From positions 62,001 to 126,000 of the forward strand of contig NZ_RQEV01000009.1 in assembly GCF_004771275.1 (NCBI RefSeq): DNA of 64,000 nucleotides. The letters are read 5' to 3'. The position numbers were made by a program, and so were the translations under genes. This document shows positions 34,766 through 44,158 of the stretch, one piece after another. The number at the start of each line of letters is the position of its first letter. Position 1 is the stretch's first letter. The notes below the pieces were generated by a model. It was not told the DNA's origin. It did not search any database and saw only the letters and a program-made list of their open reading frames with translations. This stretch comes from Leptospira fluminis (lineage in GTDB: Bacteria; Spirochaetota; Leptospiria; Leptospirales; Leptospiraceae).

Positions 34766-35704
34766 ATGTTGCAAACCATTTATCTGGCAAATCCTCGCGG
34801 TTTTTGCGCCGGCGTAAAGTACGCCATCTCCTACGTGGAGCAGGTACAGGCGCAGTCCGATGAACAGATCTACGTAAGGAAGGAGATCGTTCATAACCGT
34901 CGAGTGGTGGAAGACATGAAAAAAAGAGGGATCAGATTCATCAACGAATTGGGTGAAGCTCCCGACGGTGCCACCGTGATTTTTTCGGCTCACGGGGTCT
35001 CTCCCGCTGTGGTCGAAGACGCAAAGCTTAGAAACATGAAAGTCGGCGACGCCACCTGCCCCCTCGTGACTCGGGTGCACCGCAAGGCGAGACGTTACAA
35101 AGACGAATATCAGATCATTTACATCGGCCACCAGGGTCACGACGAAGCCATAGGGACCATGGGAGAGGCAAAAATGTATTTGGTCGAATCTCCTGAGGAT
35201 GTGGAGAAGCTTACGGATCGGATAGATCCTGAAAAACCGATCACATACCTGATGCAGACTACCCTCTCCGTCGCAGATACCCAGATTATCGTAAATCGGA
35301 TTTCGGAACTTTTCCCTTCGGTGGAGCATCCTGCCAAAGACGACATCTGTTATGCGACTACCGAGAGACAGGAAGCCGTGGCCCAAATGATGGATTCCAT
35401 AGATGCCATGCTCGTGATCGGAGCGGACAATAGTTCCAATTCCTTACGACTCCTCCAATTGGCGCAGAAGTCCAGACCGTCCTCCTTTAAAGTTACCTCC
35501 TCTGAGGATCTGGATAAGGAATATCTGGAAAAAAATCGGATTCGCATCCTCGGAATAACCGCAGGAGCGTCCACTCCGCAGATTCTAGTGGATGAAATTA
35601 TAGAAAAGCTTAGGTATTTCTACCCCGGAGTCGAGGTCCAGCTTTTCCCCGATTCCAGAGAGGATTCCATGAGCTTCAAACTTCCGGGAAAATTATTGAA
35701 TTGA
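34766..35704 (+). CDS. ispH: 4-hydroxy-3-methylbut-2-enyl diphosphate reductase
   Basis: The last enzyme of the non-mevalonate isoprenoid pathway, making IPP and DMAPP with a 4Fe-4S cluster. The 312-aa protein shows the family motifs with cluster cysteines: LANPRGFCAGVKYAI (first Cys), VGDATCPLVTRVHRKA (second) and DDICYATTERQEAV (third). It also has IFSAHGVSP, IGHQGHDEAIGTMGE, VIGADNSSNSLRLL and GITAGASTPQ. It is divergent from the flagellin and its stop lies 12 bases inside the convergent kinase gene. Confidence 0.97.
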   Translation: MLQTIYLANPRGFCAGVKYAISYVEQVQAQSDEQIYVRKEIVHNRRVVEDMKKRGIRFINELGEAPDGATVIFSAHGVSPAVVEDAKLRNMKVGDATCPLVTRVHRKARRYKDEYQIIYIGHQGHDEAIGTMGEAKMYLVESPEDVEKLTDRIDPEKPITYLMQTTLSVADTQIIVNRISELFPSVEHPAKDDICYATTERQEAVAQMMDSIDAMLVIGADNSSNSLRLLQLAQKSRPSSFKVTSSEDLDKEYLEKNRIRILGITAGASTPQILVDEIIEKLRYFYPGVEVQLFPDSREDSMSFKLPGKLLN

Positions 35705-37795
35705 ATGCAGTATGGGTAGCTTGATTTCCGCGGCTACTTTGCGGCGGATTTGGGCTCCCGTGTAGTCGTTCACTTCGCTTAAGCGAACGGAACATCCGAC
35801 TTGCCTTCCCAGATTTTGGACCATATTCAACCCTATGCCGAATCCGAAATCCTCCTTATGGAAACGCTCGTCATAGATATGATTCAATTTAAAAAACGGT
35901 TCGAACACTTTGTCCGAATATTTTTCCGGTATACCCGATTTGCCGGTTTCTTTTCCGTCGATCTCGTTAAGGATGCCGATACTGACGTTTTTGTCGTCGG
36001 CATACAGCATCACCTGTATGTGCGCACCTTCGGGAGAGAATTTCATGGCGTTGATTAAAAGCTCCTTAACGGCAAACGTTAAAAACTTTCCGTTGCTATT
36101 CACGACGCGATCCGGAAATTTACTTTCGAAGGAAATCTGATTGTTTTTTATCTGAGTAAGTTTATCGACGGAGGTTATGGTCTGAGATAGCAGTTCCTGT
36201 ATTCTCCTCATCTCGATAGCCTCGTCCTCGATTTTCAAATCGAAGAGACTCTTTAGGTTCTCCAATTTATCCGTCCAATTGCGCATCATATTCTTGTTTT
36301 CTAGAAGGGTGCGCATTAGGTCGTTCGGGATCAGAACCTCCCCGTCTTCCCTCTTCATGCAGATTTCCGCGAGGTCGAGGTTGATCAAAAGAGAACCCAA
36401 ACCTAATCCCTGGGCGGAACTATGCGAAATATTATTCAATATGTTTTTTCCGATCGTCATCTGATCCGAATTTCTCTGATAATCTTTCCACAAAAGCCAA
36501 TCTATTTCGCCGGAAAGGGAGGATTCGTCTTCCAAAACCGCGCGATAGTTTCGGATTTTACTTTGATAGCATTCGACGGCGTCCAAGGTGGATTGTAACA
36601 ATTGTTTTTCCTGTTCCGGTTTTCTCAATTGCGCCCAGACCCAATTGTAAGAGACCATTCTGAGCGAAGCGACTTCGTATTCGGAATAGATAATCACTAA
36701 GCAGCCGGGAGACACTTTTCTAAGCGCCTTCAATACCGCCAAATCTTCCATCCCCTGCCACTTGATACCGCTGATAATGATAGCCGGGGTCTCTAAGCTA
36801 CATTTGAAAAATGCTTCCGCGAGGGAGGAAGCCGTAATCAGTCGTACATGTTGTTTTTGGAATAAAAGTAACATCCTGGACAAGGATGCGGGGTCATCGT
36901 CCAAATATAAGACTTTTCTAAAAATCTCGTCTTTTTCTTCCGATAGCTTGCCTGAGTTGGCGGGAATCCCTTCTTCTTTTTTTACGAACCCGAGGACGGA
37001 ACCTTCGAATCTGGAACGTTCCGCTTCCTCGATGTTCGTCCAATCCATTTTTAATCCGACTCTGACCGTTCCCTCCTCCCCTTTGGTCCACCAACGTAAA
37101 GAGCCTATCAGAAAAAAGGGTTTCTGTTTCGGCAAATGCAGCGTAAATTCGTAGTTTTCGTGCTGATTAAGCGTTTCACGCAGAAGGTCGCCCGTCAGAG
37201 AGAAACCGACACCGTTATGCGAAATGTCGGACACGGCAAATTTACCCGCAAATTTCTGCTTAGAGGGATTTTTTAGCTCGTCGGACATTTGTTTCACTAT
37301 GTCCACCATTTCGGTTAACATTTCTTCCGAAATGCGTTTCTCTCTGCTTTGAAGCCAAAGATATGCAAACGGTAAAGGATCGGACGCCGATTTTTCGCGA
37401 ACAAAAATAGGTAGAATCAATTCGGATCGAATATTTTCATTTTTGTATCTTTCCCTAAGAACGTCCGGGGATTCCCTTATGAACGTATCGTCATCCGGTA
37501 CGTTTTTGCCTTCCGCGCCTTCCACTTCCAAATTACGGGTATCTTTTAGATAAAAAACCTTTCCCGTTTTTTGAACCAGATGGAAACGCTCTGGGTCTTC
37601 CGATTGGAACGCATCTATATGCACAGTATCGAATGGCATTCTTGCCAAAATGCTTTCGTATTTTTTGAATAAAAATCTCACGAAGTCCGCTGTAATCGGA
37701 TCCTCGGAATCTAATGAGGAGGAATCTGCGGACTGAAAATCGGTCACGTAGCAAATTCCCCCACTGAGAGGGATTCTTTTTTCTGAACGTTTCAT
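35693..37795 (-). CDS. PilZ-like / pseudo-receiver / histidine kinase-like protein
   Basis: A 700-aa multidomain regulator. The N-terminal 150 residues resemble the Leptospira PilZ-associated region (possibly DUF1577). A PilZ-like part follows (about 180-280) with FAVSDISHNGVGFSL, which carries DxSxxG but no clear RxxxR. The receiver-like part (about 293-410) keeps the acid pocket YLDDDP, but the phospho-Asp position in PAIIISGIKWQGM (near 342) is Gly. A helical DHp-like segment has NNISHSSAQGLGLGSLL near 455. The C-terminal HATPase has KELLINAMKFSPEG, VFEPFFKLN and GFGIGLNMVQ. Next to the intact paralogue, the His position of IIHN is Asn here (ILNN), so autokinase activity is doubtful. It sits 8 bases after its paralogue. 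Confidence 0.78.
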   Translation of the reverse strand: MKRSEKRIPLSGGICYVTDFQSADSSSLDSEDPITADFVRFLFKKYESILARMPFDTVHIDAFQSEDPERFHLVQKTGKVFYLKDTRNLEVEGAEGKNVPDDDTFIRESPDVLRERYKNENIRSELILPIFVREKSASDPLPFAYLWLQSREKRISEEMLTEMVDIVKQMSDELKNPSKQKFAGKFAVSDISHNGVGFSLTGDLLRETLNQHENYEFTLHLPKQKPFFLIGSLRWWTKGEEGTVRVGLKMDWTNIEEAERSRFEGSVLGFVKKEEGIPANSGKLSEEKDEIFRKVLYLDDDPASLSRMLLLFQKQHVRLITASSLAEAFFKCSLETPAIIISGIKWQGMEDLAVLKALRKVSPGCLVIIYSEYEVASLRMVSYNWVWAQLRKPEQEKQLLQSTLDAVECYQSKIRNYRAVLEDESSLSGEIDWLLWKDYQRNSDQMTIGKNILNNISHSSAQGLGLGSLLINLDLAEICMKREDGEVLIPNDLMRTLLENKNMMRNWTDKLENLKSLFDLKIEDEAIEMRRIQELLSQTITSVDKLTQIKNNQISFESKFPDRVVNSNGKFLTFAVKELLINAMKFSPEGAHIQVMLYADDKNVSIGILNEIDGKETGKSGIPEKYSDKVFEPFFKLNHIYDERFHKEDFGFGIGLNMVQNLGRQVGCSVRLSEVNDYTGAQIRRKVAAEIKLPILHSIQ

Positions 37796-37803
37796 CGCTT
37801 TCG

Positions 37804-39093
37804 TTAGAGTTCGGACGCCGATTCGGCGGAGACATTTTTGAATTTGAGCTCTATTACGACCTCTCGGCCCGGAAGATTGTTTTTGCCTCCCTTGACTTCG
37901 TAGAGGTAGGTTTTGCAGTCGATTTGCTTGGCGAGATTTCGCACCACATTTAGGCCGATCCCCATCCCTAATTCTTTCGTATAAAAACGTTCATCGTAAA
38001 GATTGCTGATACGAAAGAAAGGTTCGAATACCTTATGATAATATTCCTCCGGAACGCCGCAAATTCCGTTTGTGGATCGACTAGGAGAATTTTTGACGAG
38101 CAAGCTGCTAGATTGTTTCGAAGCGTTGAAAGAAACCGCGATTTCGGAACCCTCCGGCGAGAATTTCATCGCATTAATTAAGATTTCATACAGAGAAAAG
38201 TTGAGAAATTCCGAATTACAATGGAAAACGGCGGGTTCGAACGCGTCGGAAATCGAAAGAGTGTGGTTTTTGATCCGAAACGTAGGAAGAAGTTCCTTTC
38301 CGATCCTTTCCATCGAATCCCTCAATTCCGAAGAAGACATCGGAACCTTTTCTACGTTTAGGTCTAGATATCTTTTAAAGAATTCGATCTGATCGATCCT
38401 TTCTCTAAGGGCATCTTTAGTGCTTAAAACCACATCCATCAGCTTTTCGGGCAATCGAGTGCATTCCTCCTCCTTTTTCATAAAGAACTCGCAAAGGTCT
38501 AACTGGCCGACCAAGGATCCGATTCCGATCCCTTGAAACATACTATTGGCAAGATTGTGAATGATTCCCTTTCCCAATTGCAAATCGTCGGTAACGGAAA
38601 TCGATTCTTTCCAAACCAACCATTCCAATTCGTAGGACAGGTTTTCCTTTTTTGCGCTTTGTAACTTTATTTTTTGATTCAATTCTAGGATGTGGAAGAT
38701 CGCCGTCGAAATTTCGGATGATAAATCTTCGTTGAGAGATTCCTCCCGTAAGTAGCTCCAAATCCAATCGTAACCTTCCAGACTTCTTGTCTGAGTCTTT
38801 GCAGGCAATACGAACAAAAATAGACTTTCCGGGCAGAGCTTGTGAAGAAGCGAAAGTCTCGTGTGCAGATTTTCGGAGACCGTTTCGTACTCCACAAGCA
38901 ACAGATCGGGAGTGGTCGAGATGATATCTTTCAGAGCTTCTTCATACGAATCCGCCGGGACTATATTTGCGGAAAAGTCGGATAGTTTGGTTTCTGCCGT
39001 TTCCCATAAACTTTGCGAGGAACTTAAAATCAGTAGCCGCAGTTCAGTTCCGGATTCGAGCAGATTCGCTTCAGTATAATGAGCGTTGTTCAT
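37804..39093 (-). CDS. Pseudo-receiver histidine kinase, paralogue of the downstream gene
   Basis: A 429-aa protein. A receiver-like N-terminus (about 17-120) has lost the acid pocket (LLILSSSQS), and the phospho-Asp position in PDLLLVEYE is Glu near residue 66. The kinase part then shows GKGIIHNLANSMFQGIGIGSLVGQL near 177, with a candidate phospho-His in IHNLANS. The HATPase has YEILINAMKFSPEG, GVPEEYYHKVFEPFFRIS and GMGIGLNVVRNLAKQ. The segments YDWIWSYLRE and EWLVWKES match YNWVWAQLRK and DWLLWKDY in the neighbouring 700-aa protein, so the two arose by duplication. No membrane segments are present. ATG start at 39093, about 500 bases of non-coding sequence upstream. Confidence 0.78.
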   Translation of the reverse strand: MNNAHYTEANLLESGTELRLLILSSSQSLWETAETKLSDFSANIVPADSYEEALKDIISTTPDLLLVEYETVSENLHTRLSLLHKLCPESLFLFVLPAKTQTRSLEGYDWIWSYLREESLNEDLSSEISTAIFHILELNQKIKLQSAKKENLSYELEWLVWKESISVTDDLQLGKGIIHNLANSMFQGIGIGSLVGQLDLCEFFMKKEEECTRLPEKLMDVVLSTKDALRERIDQIEFFKRYLDLNVEKVPMSSSELRDSMERIGKELLPTFRIKNHTLSISDAFEPAVFHCNSEFLNFSLYEILINAMKFSPEGSEIAVSFNASKQSSSLLVKNSPSRSTNGICGVPEEYYHKVFEPFFRISNLYDERFYTKELGMGIGLNVVRNLAKQIDCKTYLYEVKGGKNNLPGREVVIELKFKNVSAESASEL

Positions 39094-39262
39094 CGATCAA
39101 GCTCCTCCATTCGAATAGAATGTAATTCTCATAATTACACTTTCTTTGAAATCGAAGTGATTTCTTCCGGAAATACCTGTCCCATCGACTCCGGTCCAAA
39201 ATGCAAAAATACCTGTCAGAAAAGAAATATCCATCGGCTCGGCTCTCCTGCCATACTCCCGC

Positions 39263-39285
39263 TCGACCGCGGGTCGAAGTTTTTT
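39263..39285 (+). terminator. Orphan terminator-like hairpin on the plus strand
   Basis: TCGACC (39263-39268) pairs with GGTCGA (39272-39277) around the loop GCG, and AGTTTTTT follows. No plus-strand gene lies upstream; both flanking genes are on the minus strand. It might end a small RNA transcribed from within 39100-39260. Confidence 0.45.
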
Positions 39286-39536
39286 AGTATGTATTATTTT
39301 GTTTGCTAATTTATGGAAAAATTAATACAATTTTTGAATAGGATGTCAATAATTAGATTTTCTAAATATTCTAACTTTCCTCATTTTATTTTGGGATAGG
39401 GGCATATTATAAACCGAAAACGTTACACGCGCTATCGATTTTGGTATAATTTTAGGGGATAAATTATAGATAGGAAAGAAAAAATAAGAGCGGGAAAGAA
39501 TTTTAGGAACGGACCTGTTCCGAAATTTTCGGGAGC

Positions 39537-39580
39537 TTCCAAAGAAGACTCCGGATGTATCCGGAAGTCTTTCTTTGGAA
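39537..39580 (-). repeat. Long imperfect hairpin after the acyl-CoA carboxylase operon
   Basis: The arm at 39537-39556 is complementary to 39559-39580 over 20 pairs with two single-base bulges and a two-base loop. It starts 12 bases after the carboxylase stop. There is no clear T-run on the minus strand, so it may act as a terminator with poor tail or as an mRNA 3' stabiliser. Confidence 0.65.
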
Positions 39581-39591
39581 TTTGCGGTTTC

Positions 39592-42336
39592 TCAAAGAAG
39601 AGATAGGGTAGTTTTGTTCTTTCTCTCCTGAATTTCTTCCGGAGTTTCTACTTTTAGGATTTCATCCGGAATGATTTTAAAAATGGTCTGGCCTTTCTGG
39701 ATGATCTTACCGTCGCTTTCCTTTAGTACGATCTCTTTGATTCTCCCGGAGAAAGGAGCTGTCACTTTATTGAACATTTTCATCACTTCGACGATGAATA
39801 ATGGCTGTCCGGCCTTGAAATGGTCCCCTTCCTGGATCATAGGAGGAAGGTCCGGAGCTTCCCTGGAGTAGAACATCCCTCCCATAGGGGATACGATTTC
39901 GTCCGAACTCGCTTTGGGAGCCGGTGCCAAATACTTAATGAGCGCGTCTCTAGTGGAGGCATTCTTGAATTCATCGGGAATTATGGGTTCCAGATTTTCG
40001 TCTACGGAGAGTGTGTAAAATCTGGAACGATTTCCTAGATTCGGAATGATTTTCAGTAGTTCCAATCCGATCTGGAAACCTTTGTGAGATGAAATCGCCC
40101 TAGACCAGAGTGAATCGTCGAATTCTGCAGGGGCTTTTTTGGCGGCAAAAAAGGAATCCCATTCGGCGGAATCCGCTTTGATACCGGTTCGTTTTTCCAA
40201 TTCGGAATAGAAAGCGAGACCGGCCTTCAGGATTTGGTCGTCATGGTCCCAAATCTTTTCGGACGGAGATTGGTGAAGTTCCCCTTCCATATTCAGATAA
40301 GTGTAAAGGTCGGAAAGAACGTGCAACGGGTTCCTAAGCCACACCACATTTTCCCGATCCAGTTTCCAAGATCGGTTCAAGTGGTATCCTAAAAAGCCGG
40401 CCAAAAGATGCGCATCGGAAAGCAGATCTCCGAGCGGTCTTGTGATCAAGGTCAGTTTTCGACCCGTCGTCTTCTTTGCTTCCGCAGGCCCCGAAGAAGT
40501 AACTTTCTTCCAGGCTACTTCTAAGTCCACGTCCTTCGCTAGGACTTCAAGGGAACCGACGGCGGCTAAGTACGAGATCATAAACGCGGTGGACGGTTTG
40601 AACATAGGATCCTTACCCAGGATCCAATTGATCAATCCGTAATGTACGATCAGGTTCGTCTGAAGGTCTTGCCCTCTCAATTCCGTTTTTCGCAGAATAT
40701 TTCCTAATTTGCGAAGATTATCTTCCCGGGTAGAGCCGTAGGTTATGAGAAGCGCTATGTTGGAGTCGTAAGCGCCGGCAACCCGATAATGAACGAAGAG
40801 GCCGGTATCCGGATTTCGTACAGAAATGCCCTGATCGTCCCGGATCTCTTCCGGCAAAGACTTTGACCAATTCAGGATAATTCCACCGGCGTGCGGTTGG
40901 ATGGCTTTATTAGTGGCATTAATCCGGACTTCCGCGCCGGAAACGTTTCGAACCCCGCGGGTCGGTTTCGGTAAACGTTTTCCGTGAAGCGAAATCAATG
41001 CCATCGCTTCGATCAGACTATCTACGACGAAGAATTCCGCCTTATTTTCCGGATTCATAAACTTCAGAGTGTAAACCATTTCGGTCACTCTGTGCTCTAC
41101 TTGGATCCGGGTATTCATCTCCATGAAGAAGTGATTCGTTCCTTCCACGATCAACTCGAATGTGGAAACGCTGTTCAGCTTTACGGCTTCCCCGAATCTT
41201 TCGGATTGTTCCTCCATTTCTTTCAGAACTTTCAAGTCGGCTTTTAATATCTCCGCTTTCTTTCTGGAAACTTTTTCCGTAGCTTCGATTTCCTTTTCCA
41301 AAAGCTCTTGGGTCAGGGAGATTTCCAAAAGTTTTTGTTCGTGCATCTGCACGGAACAATCCCTTCCACCTAAGGCCAGACACCATTCTCCGTTTCCGAT
41401 CAATTGTATCTCGTTGTGTCTGGTCTTTTCGATGTTCAATTCTATCAAAAAGTTTCGGTTGGATCCGGGAGCGGTCACTTTGGATTCGGATAGGATCTCT
41501 TGAACGGCGGTTTTGACTTCCTCCGGTCGCGCGACCACGCGTTGTCCCTTTCCTCCTCCGCCTCCTACGTATTTGAAACGGATTCGGTTCGAAGGATATT
41601 TTTTCCAGATCTCGGCGCACTCCAGCTCGGCTTGCATTTGCAAATCCGCGATCGTCACTAGTTCTATGATTTTATCGTATCCTAGGTATAACAGTGCTTC
41701 CGCATTGTCTTCCAAGCTCTTGGAGGAATCGAAGGTAAAGGAAATCCCTTTTTCCTTCGCGAGCGCTTCCAAAGCCGACTTGTCTTTCGCCTTTTTCAGA
41801 AGACAAATCGCGGAAATATTATCCACTCCAGGAGTAACGGAAACGTTCAACTTCCTGGCTAATTTTTTGGCCTCGTCTTTGGAACCGGCTTGGTGGGCCA
41901 CATAGGCGGAAGGTCCCATGAAGATAATTCCGCTCTTTTCTATGGCTTCGATGAACTCGGCGTCTTCAGCCATGAAACCGTAGCCGGCGAAAATATGGGT
42001 GTATTGGTTCTCTTTTGCGATCCCGATAATCTGCTTGATTCTGGCCGCTTTTTCTTCGGCTCCGGCGCCCATATAATCGGGAACGCGATGGATATTGGAA
42101 GGAAATCGGAATCCTCTCAGTTCGGGAGCCAAGGACATGGGATAAACTACCGAATCTTTTTCGGAAAGAAGGATCCCGTATTCGCGGATTCCGATCAGAT
42201 CGAAAATCTCCATCGCTTCCTTACGGACCGGTCCACGGCAAACGATCAGGCACTTAATGGATTCGAGCGAAAAAGATCGAATCCATGGAGAAGAAGATTC
42301 GTGGAATTTAATACGTCTGTTTTGGTAGTCGATCAT
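39592..42336 (-). CDS. Acyl-CoA carboxylase alpha chain: biotin carboxylase plus biotin carrier domain
   Basis: A 914-aa protein that carboxylates its own biotin using ATP and bicarbonate. The N-terminal biotin carboxylase part has GYGFMAEDAEFIEAIE, FMGPSAYV, the glycine-rich ATP loop KYVGGGGGKGQRVV and EMNTRIQVEHRVTEMVY. The C-terminus has a biotinyl domain with the Lys in VEVMKMFNKV near residue 860. Between PGVDN and the glycine-rich loop, the sequence is about 60 residues longer than the usual biotin carboxylase. Total length exceeds the usual 660-700. The carboxyltransferase subunit is encoded 6 bases upstream. Substrate (acetyl-, propionyl- or methylcrotonyl-CoA) cannot be decided from sequence. 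Confidence 0.88.
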   Translation of the reverse strand: MIDYQNRRIKFHESSSPWIRSFSLESIKCLIVCRGPVRKEAMEIFDLIGIREYGILLSEKDSVVYPMSLAPELRGFRFPSNIHRVPDYMGAGAEEKAARIKQIIGIAKENQYTHIFAGYGFMAEDAEFIEAIEKSGIIFMGPSAYVAHQAGSKDEAKKLARKLNVSVTPGVDNISAICLLKKAKDKSALEALAKEKGISFTFDSSKSLEDNAEALLYLGYDKIIELVTIADLQMQAELECAEIWKKYPSNRIRFKYVGGGGGKGQRVVARPEEVKTAVQEILSESKVTAPGSNRNFLIELNIEKTRHNEIQLIGNGEWCLALGGRDCSVQMHEQKLLEISLTQELLEKEIEATEKVSRKKAEILKADLKVLKEMEEQSERFGEAVKLNSVSTFELIVEGTNHFFMEMNTRIQVEHRVTEMVYTLKFMNPENKAEFFVVDSLIEAMALISLHGKRLPKPTRGVRNVSGAEVRINATNKAIQPHAGGIILNWSKSLPEEIRDDQGISVRNPDTGLFVHYRVAGAYDSNIALLITYGSTREDNLRKLGNILRKTELRGQDLQTNLIVHYGLINWILGKDPMFKPSTAFMISYLAAVGSLEVLAKDVDLEVAWKKVTSSGPAEAKKTTGRKLTLITRPLGDLLSDAHLLAGFLGYHLNRSWKLDRENVVWLRNPLHVLSDLYTYLNMEGELHQSPSEKIWDHDDQILKAGLAFYSELEKRTGIKADSAEWDSFFAAKKAPAEFDDSLWSRAISSHKGFQIGLELLKIIPNLGNRSRFYTLSVDENLEPIIPDEFKNASTRDALIKYLAPAPKASSDEIVSPMGGMFYSREAPDLPPMIQEGDHFKAGQPLFIVEVMKMFNKVTAPFSGRIKEIVLKESDGKIIQKGQTIFKIIPDEILKVETPEEIQERKNKTTLSLL

Positions 42337-42342
42337 CGGTTC

Positions 42343-43998
42343 TTATTCGAACTCCCTTTGTGGTCCGGACATCGGCGCCGGTTTATAGTGACGGACTAGA
42401 TAGTCAAGATTCTGGAATAGAATGCTTCGAGTCGTTCCCGGAAGGACGATTCTGGAAACGGAACCCAGGGACAATGCTTCTTTCGGGTTCATTAGCTCTT
42501 TTTCATATTGTTGGGAAAGAGCTTGGAATTTCTTATCTCTTATGGAGACCGCTTCTTTTTCCCCCATCCCTTTTTTCAGATTTTCCTGAAACTCTTTGTG
42601 GATGGCGGTCATTTCGTCCTTATAGACGTAGTCTTTTCCCGCGGGACCCATAACCGCGATTCTTGCGGTCGGCAATGCGAATACCATATTTGCGCCGGTG
42701 TGGTAGGAGTTAAAGGAAGCATAGGCTCCCCCGAACGCGTTACGGATGATCAGAGTCAGTCGAGGCGTTCTCAGATCGATGATGGAATCCAACAGTTTGC
42801 GTCCTTCTAAAACGATTCCGTTGTGCTCCTGTTCTTTTCCGGGGAGGAATCCTGTGGTATCTTCCAGGAAGATCACCGGAATGTTGTACACGTTACAGAA
42901 TCGAATGAATCTGGTTCCTTTTCTTGCCGCGCCGATATCGATCTGTCCGGAAGACACCGCGGAATTATTCGCTACGAATCCCACTACGTGGCCTCCGATT
43001 CTTCCGAAGGCGGTAACCAGATTTCTGGCGCGCTGGGGTTGCAGTTCGAAATACTGTCCGTGATCGCAGATATTCTGAATGTAGAGAGTAATATCAAAGG
43101 GGGTATTCATCCCGGTCGGTGAATTGAAGGTTTTCTTGAATAGAATATCCTCCTCGTATATGAATCGATCCGTAGGATCCGAAGTAGGGTGGAAAGGAGC
43201 AAAGGAGGAGTTGTTGTTCGGGAGATAAGACAGCAATCGCAGCGAGGTACGCAGAGAGCCCAGTTCGTCGTTGGTGACGAGATCCACCACTCCGCTCTGA
43301 CCGTGTACTTTCGGACCTCCCAAATCGTCCGCGGAGATATCCTCTCCTAATACCGATTTGACCACTCCGGGACCGGTCAGACCGAAAAAGGTGTTTTCGG
43401 ACTGGATCATAAAAGATCCCTGGCGAGGAAGATAGGATCCGCCCCCCGCGTTGAATCCGAACATAAGCATGATGCTCGGAACCACCCCGCTGATCTTACG
43501 CAAAGCGGTAAACGCTTCCGAATACCCGTCCAAACCTCCGACTCCAGCGGGAACATAGGCCCCTGCGGAGTCGTTCATTCCGATGAGAGGGATTCCGTGT
43601 TCGCCCGCCATATAGATCAATCTGGCAAGTTTACTTCCGTTGGTCGCGTCCATGGATCCGGCACGCAAGGTAAAGTCGTGTCCGTATACGGCGACATCTC
43701 TTCCGTTAATGTTTAAGATTCCGGTGACGAGAGAGGCCCCGTCTAGATTTTTTCCCCAATTCTGATATAGAATATTCGGTTCCGATTCGGTCAAAACCTT
43801 GATACGTTCCCAAACGGTCATCCGTCCTTTGGAATGTTGAACCAAAATCCGATCCGTTCCGCCTCCTTGCAAAGGTCTGGTAAGCAGTTCCTTGCCCATT
43901 GCATTGGCTTCTTCATAAATGCCGCCGGAGACGGAGCCTTGGTGGAATCCGGAAGGATTGAGGAAGGGATTTTCCAGGGAATAGGTTTGTTCCGACAT
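42343..43998 (-). CDS. Acyl-CoA carboxylase beta chain (carboxyltransferase)
   Basis: A 551-aa crotonase-fold enzyme that moves the carboxyl group from biotin to an acyl-CoA. Typical motifs of the PccB/MccB family: [27 protein letters not shown] [75 protein letters not shown] and VHGQSGVVD. The second half has [32 protein letters not shown] and [34 protein letters not shown]. It is the first gene of the pair; the upstream leader contains alternative stem-loops. Confidence 0.92.
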   Translation of the reverse strand: MSEQTYSLENPFLNPSGFHQGSVSGGIYEEANAMGKELLTRPLQGGGTDRILVQHSKGRMTVWERIKVLTESEPNILYQNWGKNLDGASLVTGILNINGRDVAVYGHDFTLRAGSMDATNGSKLARLIYMAGEHGIPLIGMNDSAGAYVPAGVGGLDGYSEAFTALRKISGVVPSIMLMFGFNAGGGSYLPRQGSFMIQSENTFFGLTGPGVVKSVLGEDISADDLGGPKVHGQSGVVDLVTNDELGSLRTSLRLLSYLPNNNSSFAPFHPTSDPTDRFIYEEDILFKKTFNSPTGMNTPFDITLYIQNICDHGQYFELQPQRARNLVTAFGRIGGHVVGFVANNSAVSSGQIDIGAARKGTRFIRFCNVYNIPVIFLEDTTGFLPGKEQEHNGIVLEGRKLLDSIIDLRTPRLTLIIRNAFGGAYASFNSYHTGANMVFALPTARIAVMGPAGKDYVYKDEMTAIHKEFQENLKKGMGEKEAVSIRDKKFQALSQQYEKELMNPKEALSLGSVSRIVLPGTTRSILFQNLDYLVRHYKPAPMSGPQREFE

Positions 43999-44158
43999 GC
44001 TTGTTCCTGTCCGTTGGGAATAATGGCTTTTCTCGGAATCTGATCGAAGTATGTCCGCCGTTTGCTTTGAAAGGCGATTCTATACGTGCCGAGGCTAGCC
44101 GGTACACAGTTTTTTTAAAAAGGCCAGGGAGGAAAGCGGAAAATAAAGGAAGTCCCTA

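Larger units (their letters stand above)
39094..39591. other. AT-rich intergenic region between carboxylase and kinase genes
   Basis: These 498 bases, the longest non-coding stretch here, are clearly richer in A and T than the neighbours, notably 39300-39500. They hold a plus-strand terminator-like hairpin at 39263-39285 and a long imperfect hairpin at 39537-39580. A 76-codon plus-strand frame at 39079-39309 looks random and I do not call it. Confidence 0.6.

Noticed and set aside
39079..39309. A 76-codon plus-strand frame in the long intergenic region
   Set aside because: Random-looking composition with many Ser and Cys, no ribosome site, overlaps the start of the kinase gene.
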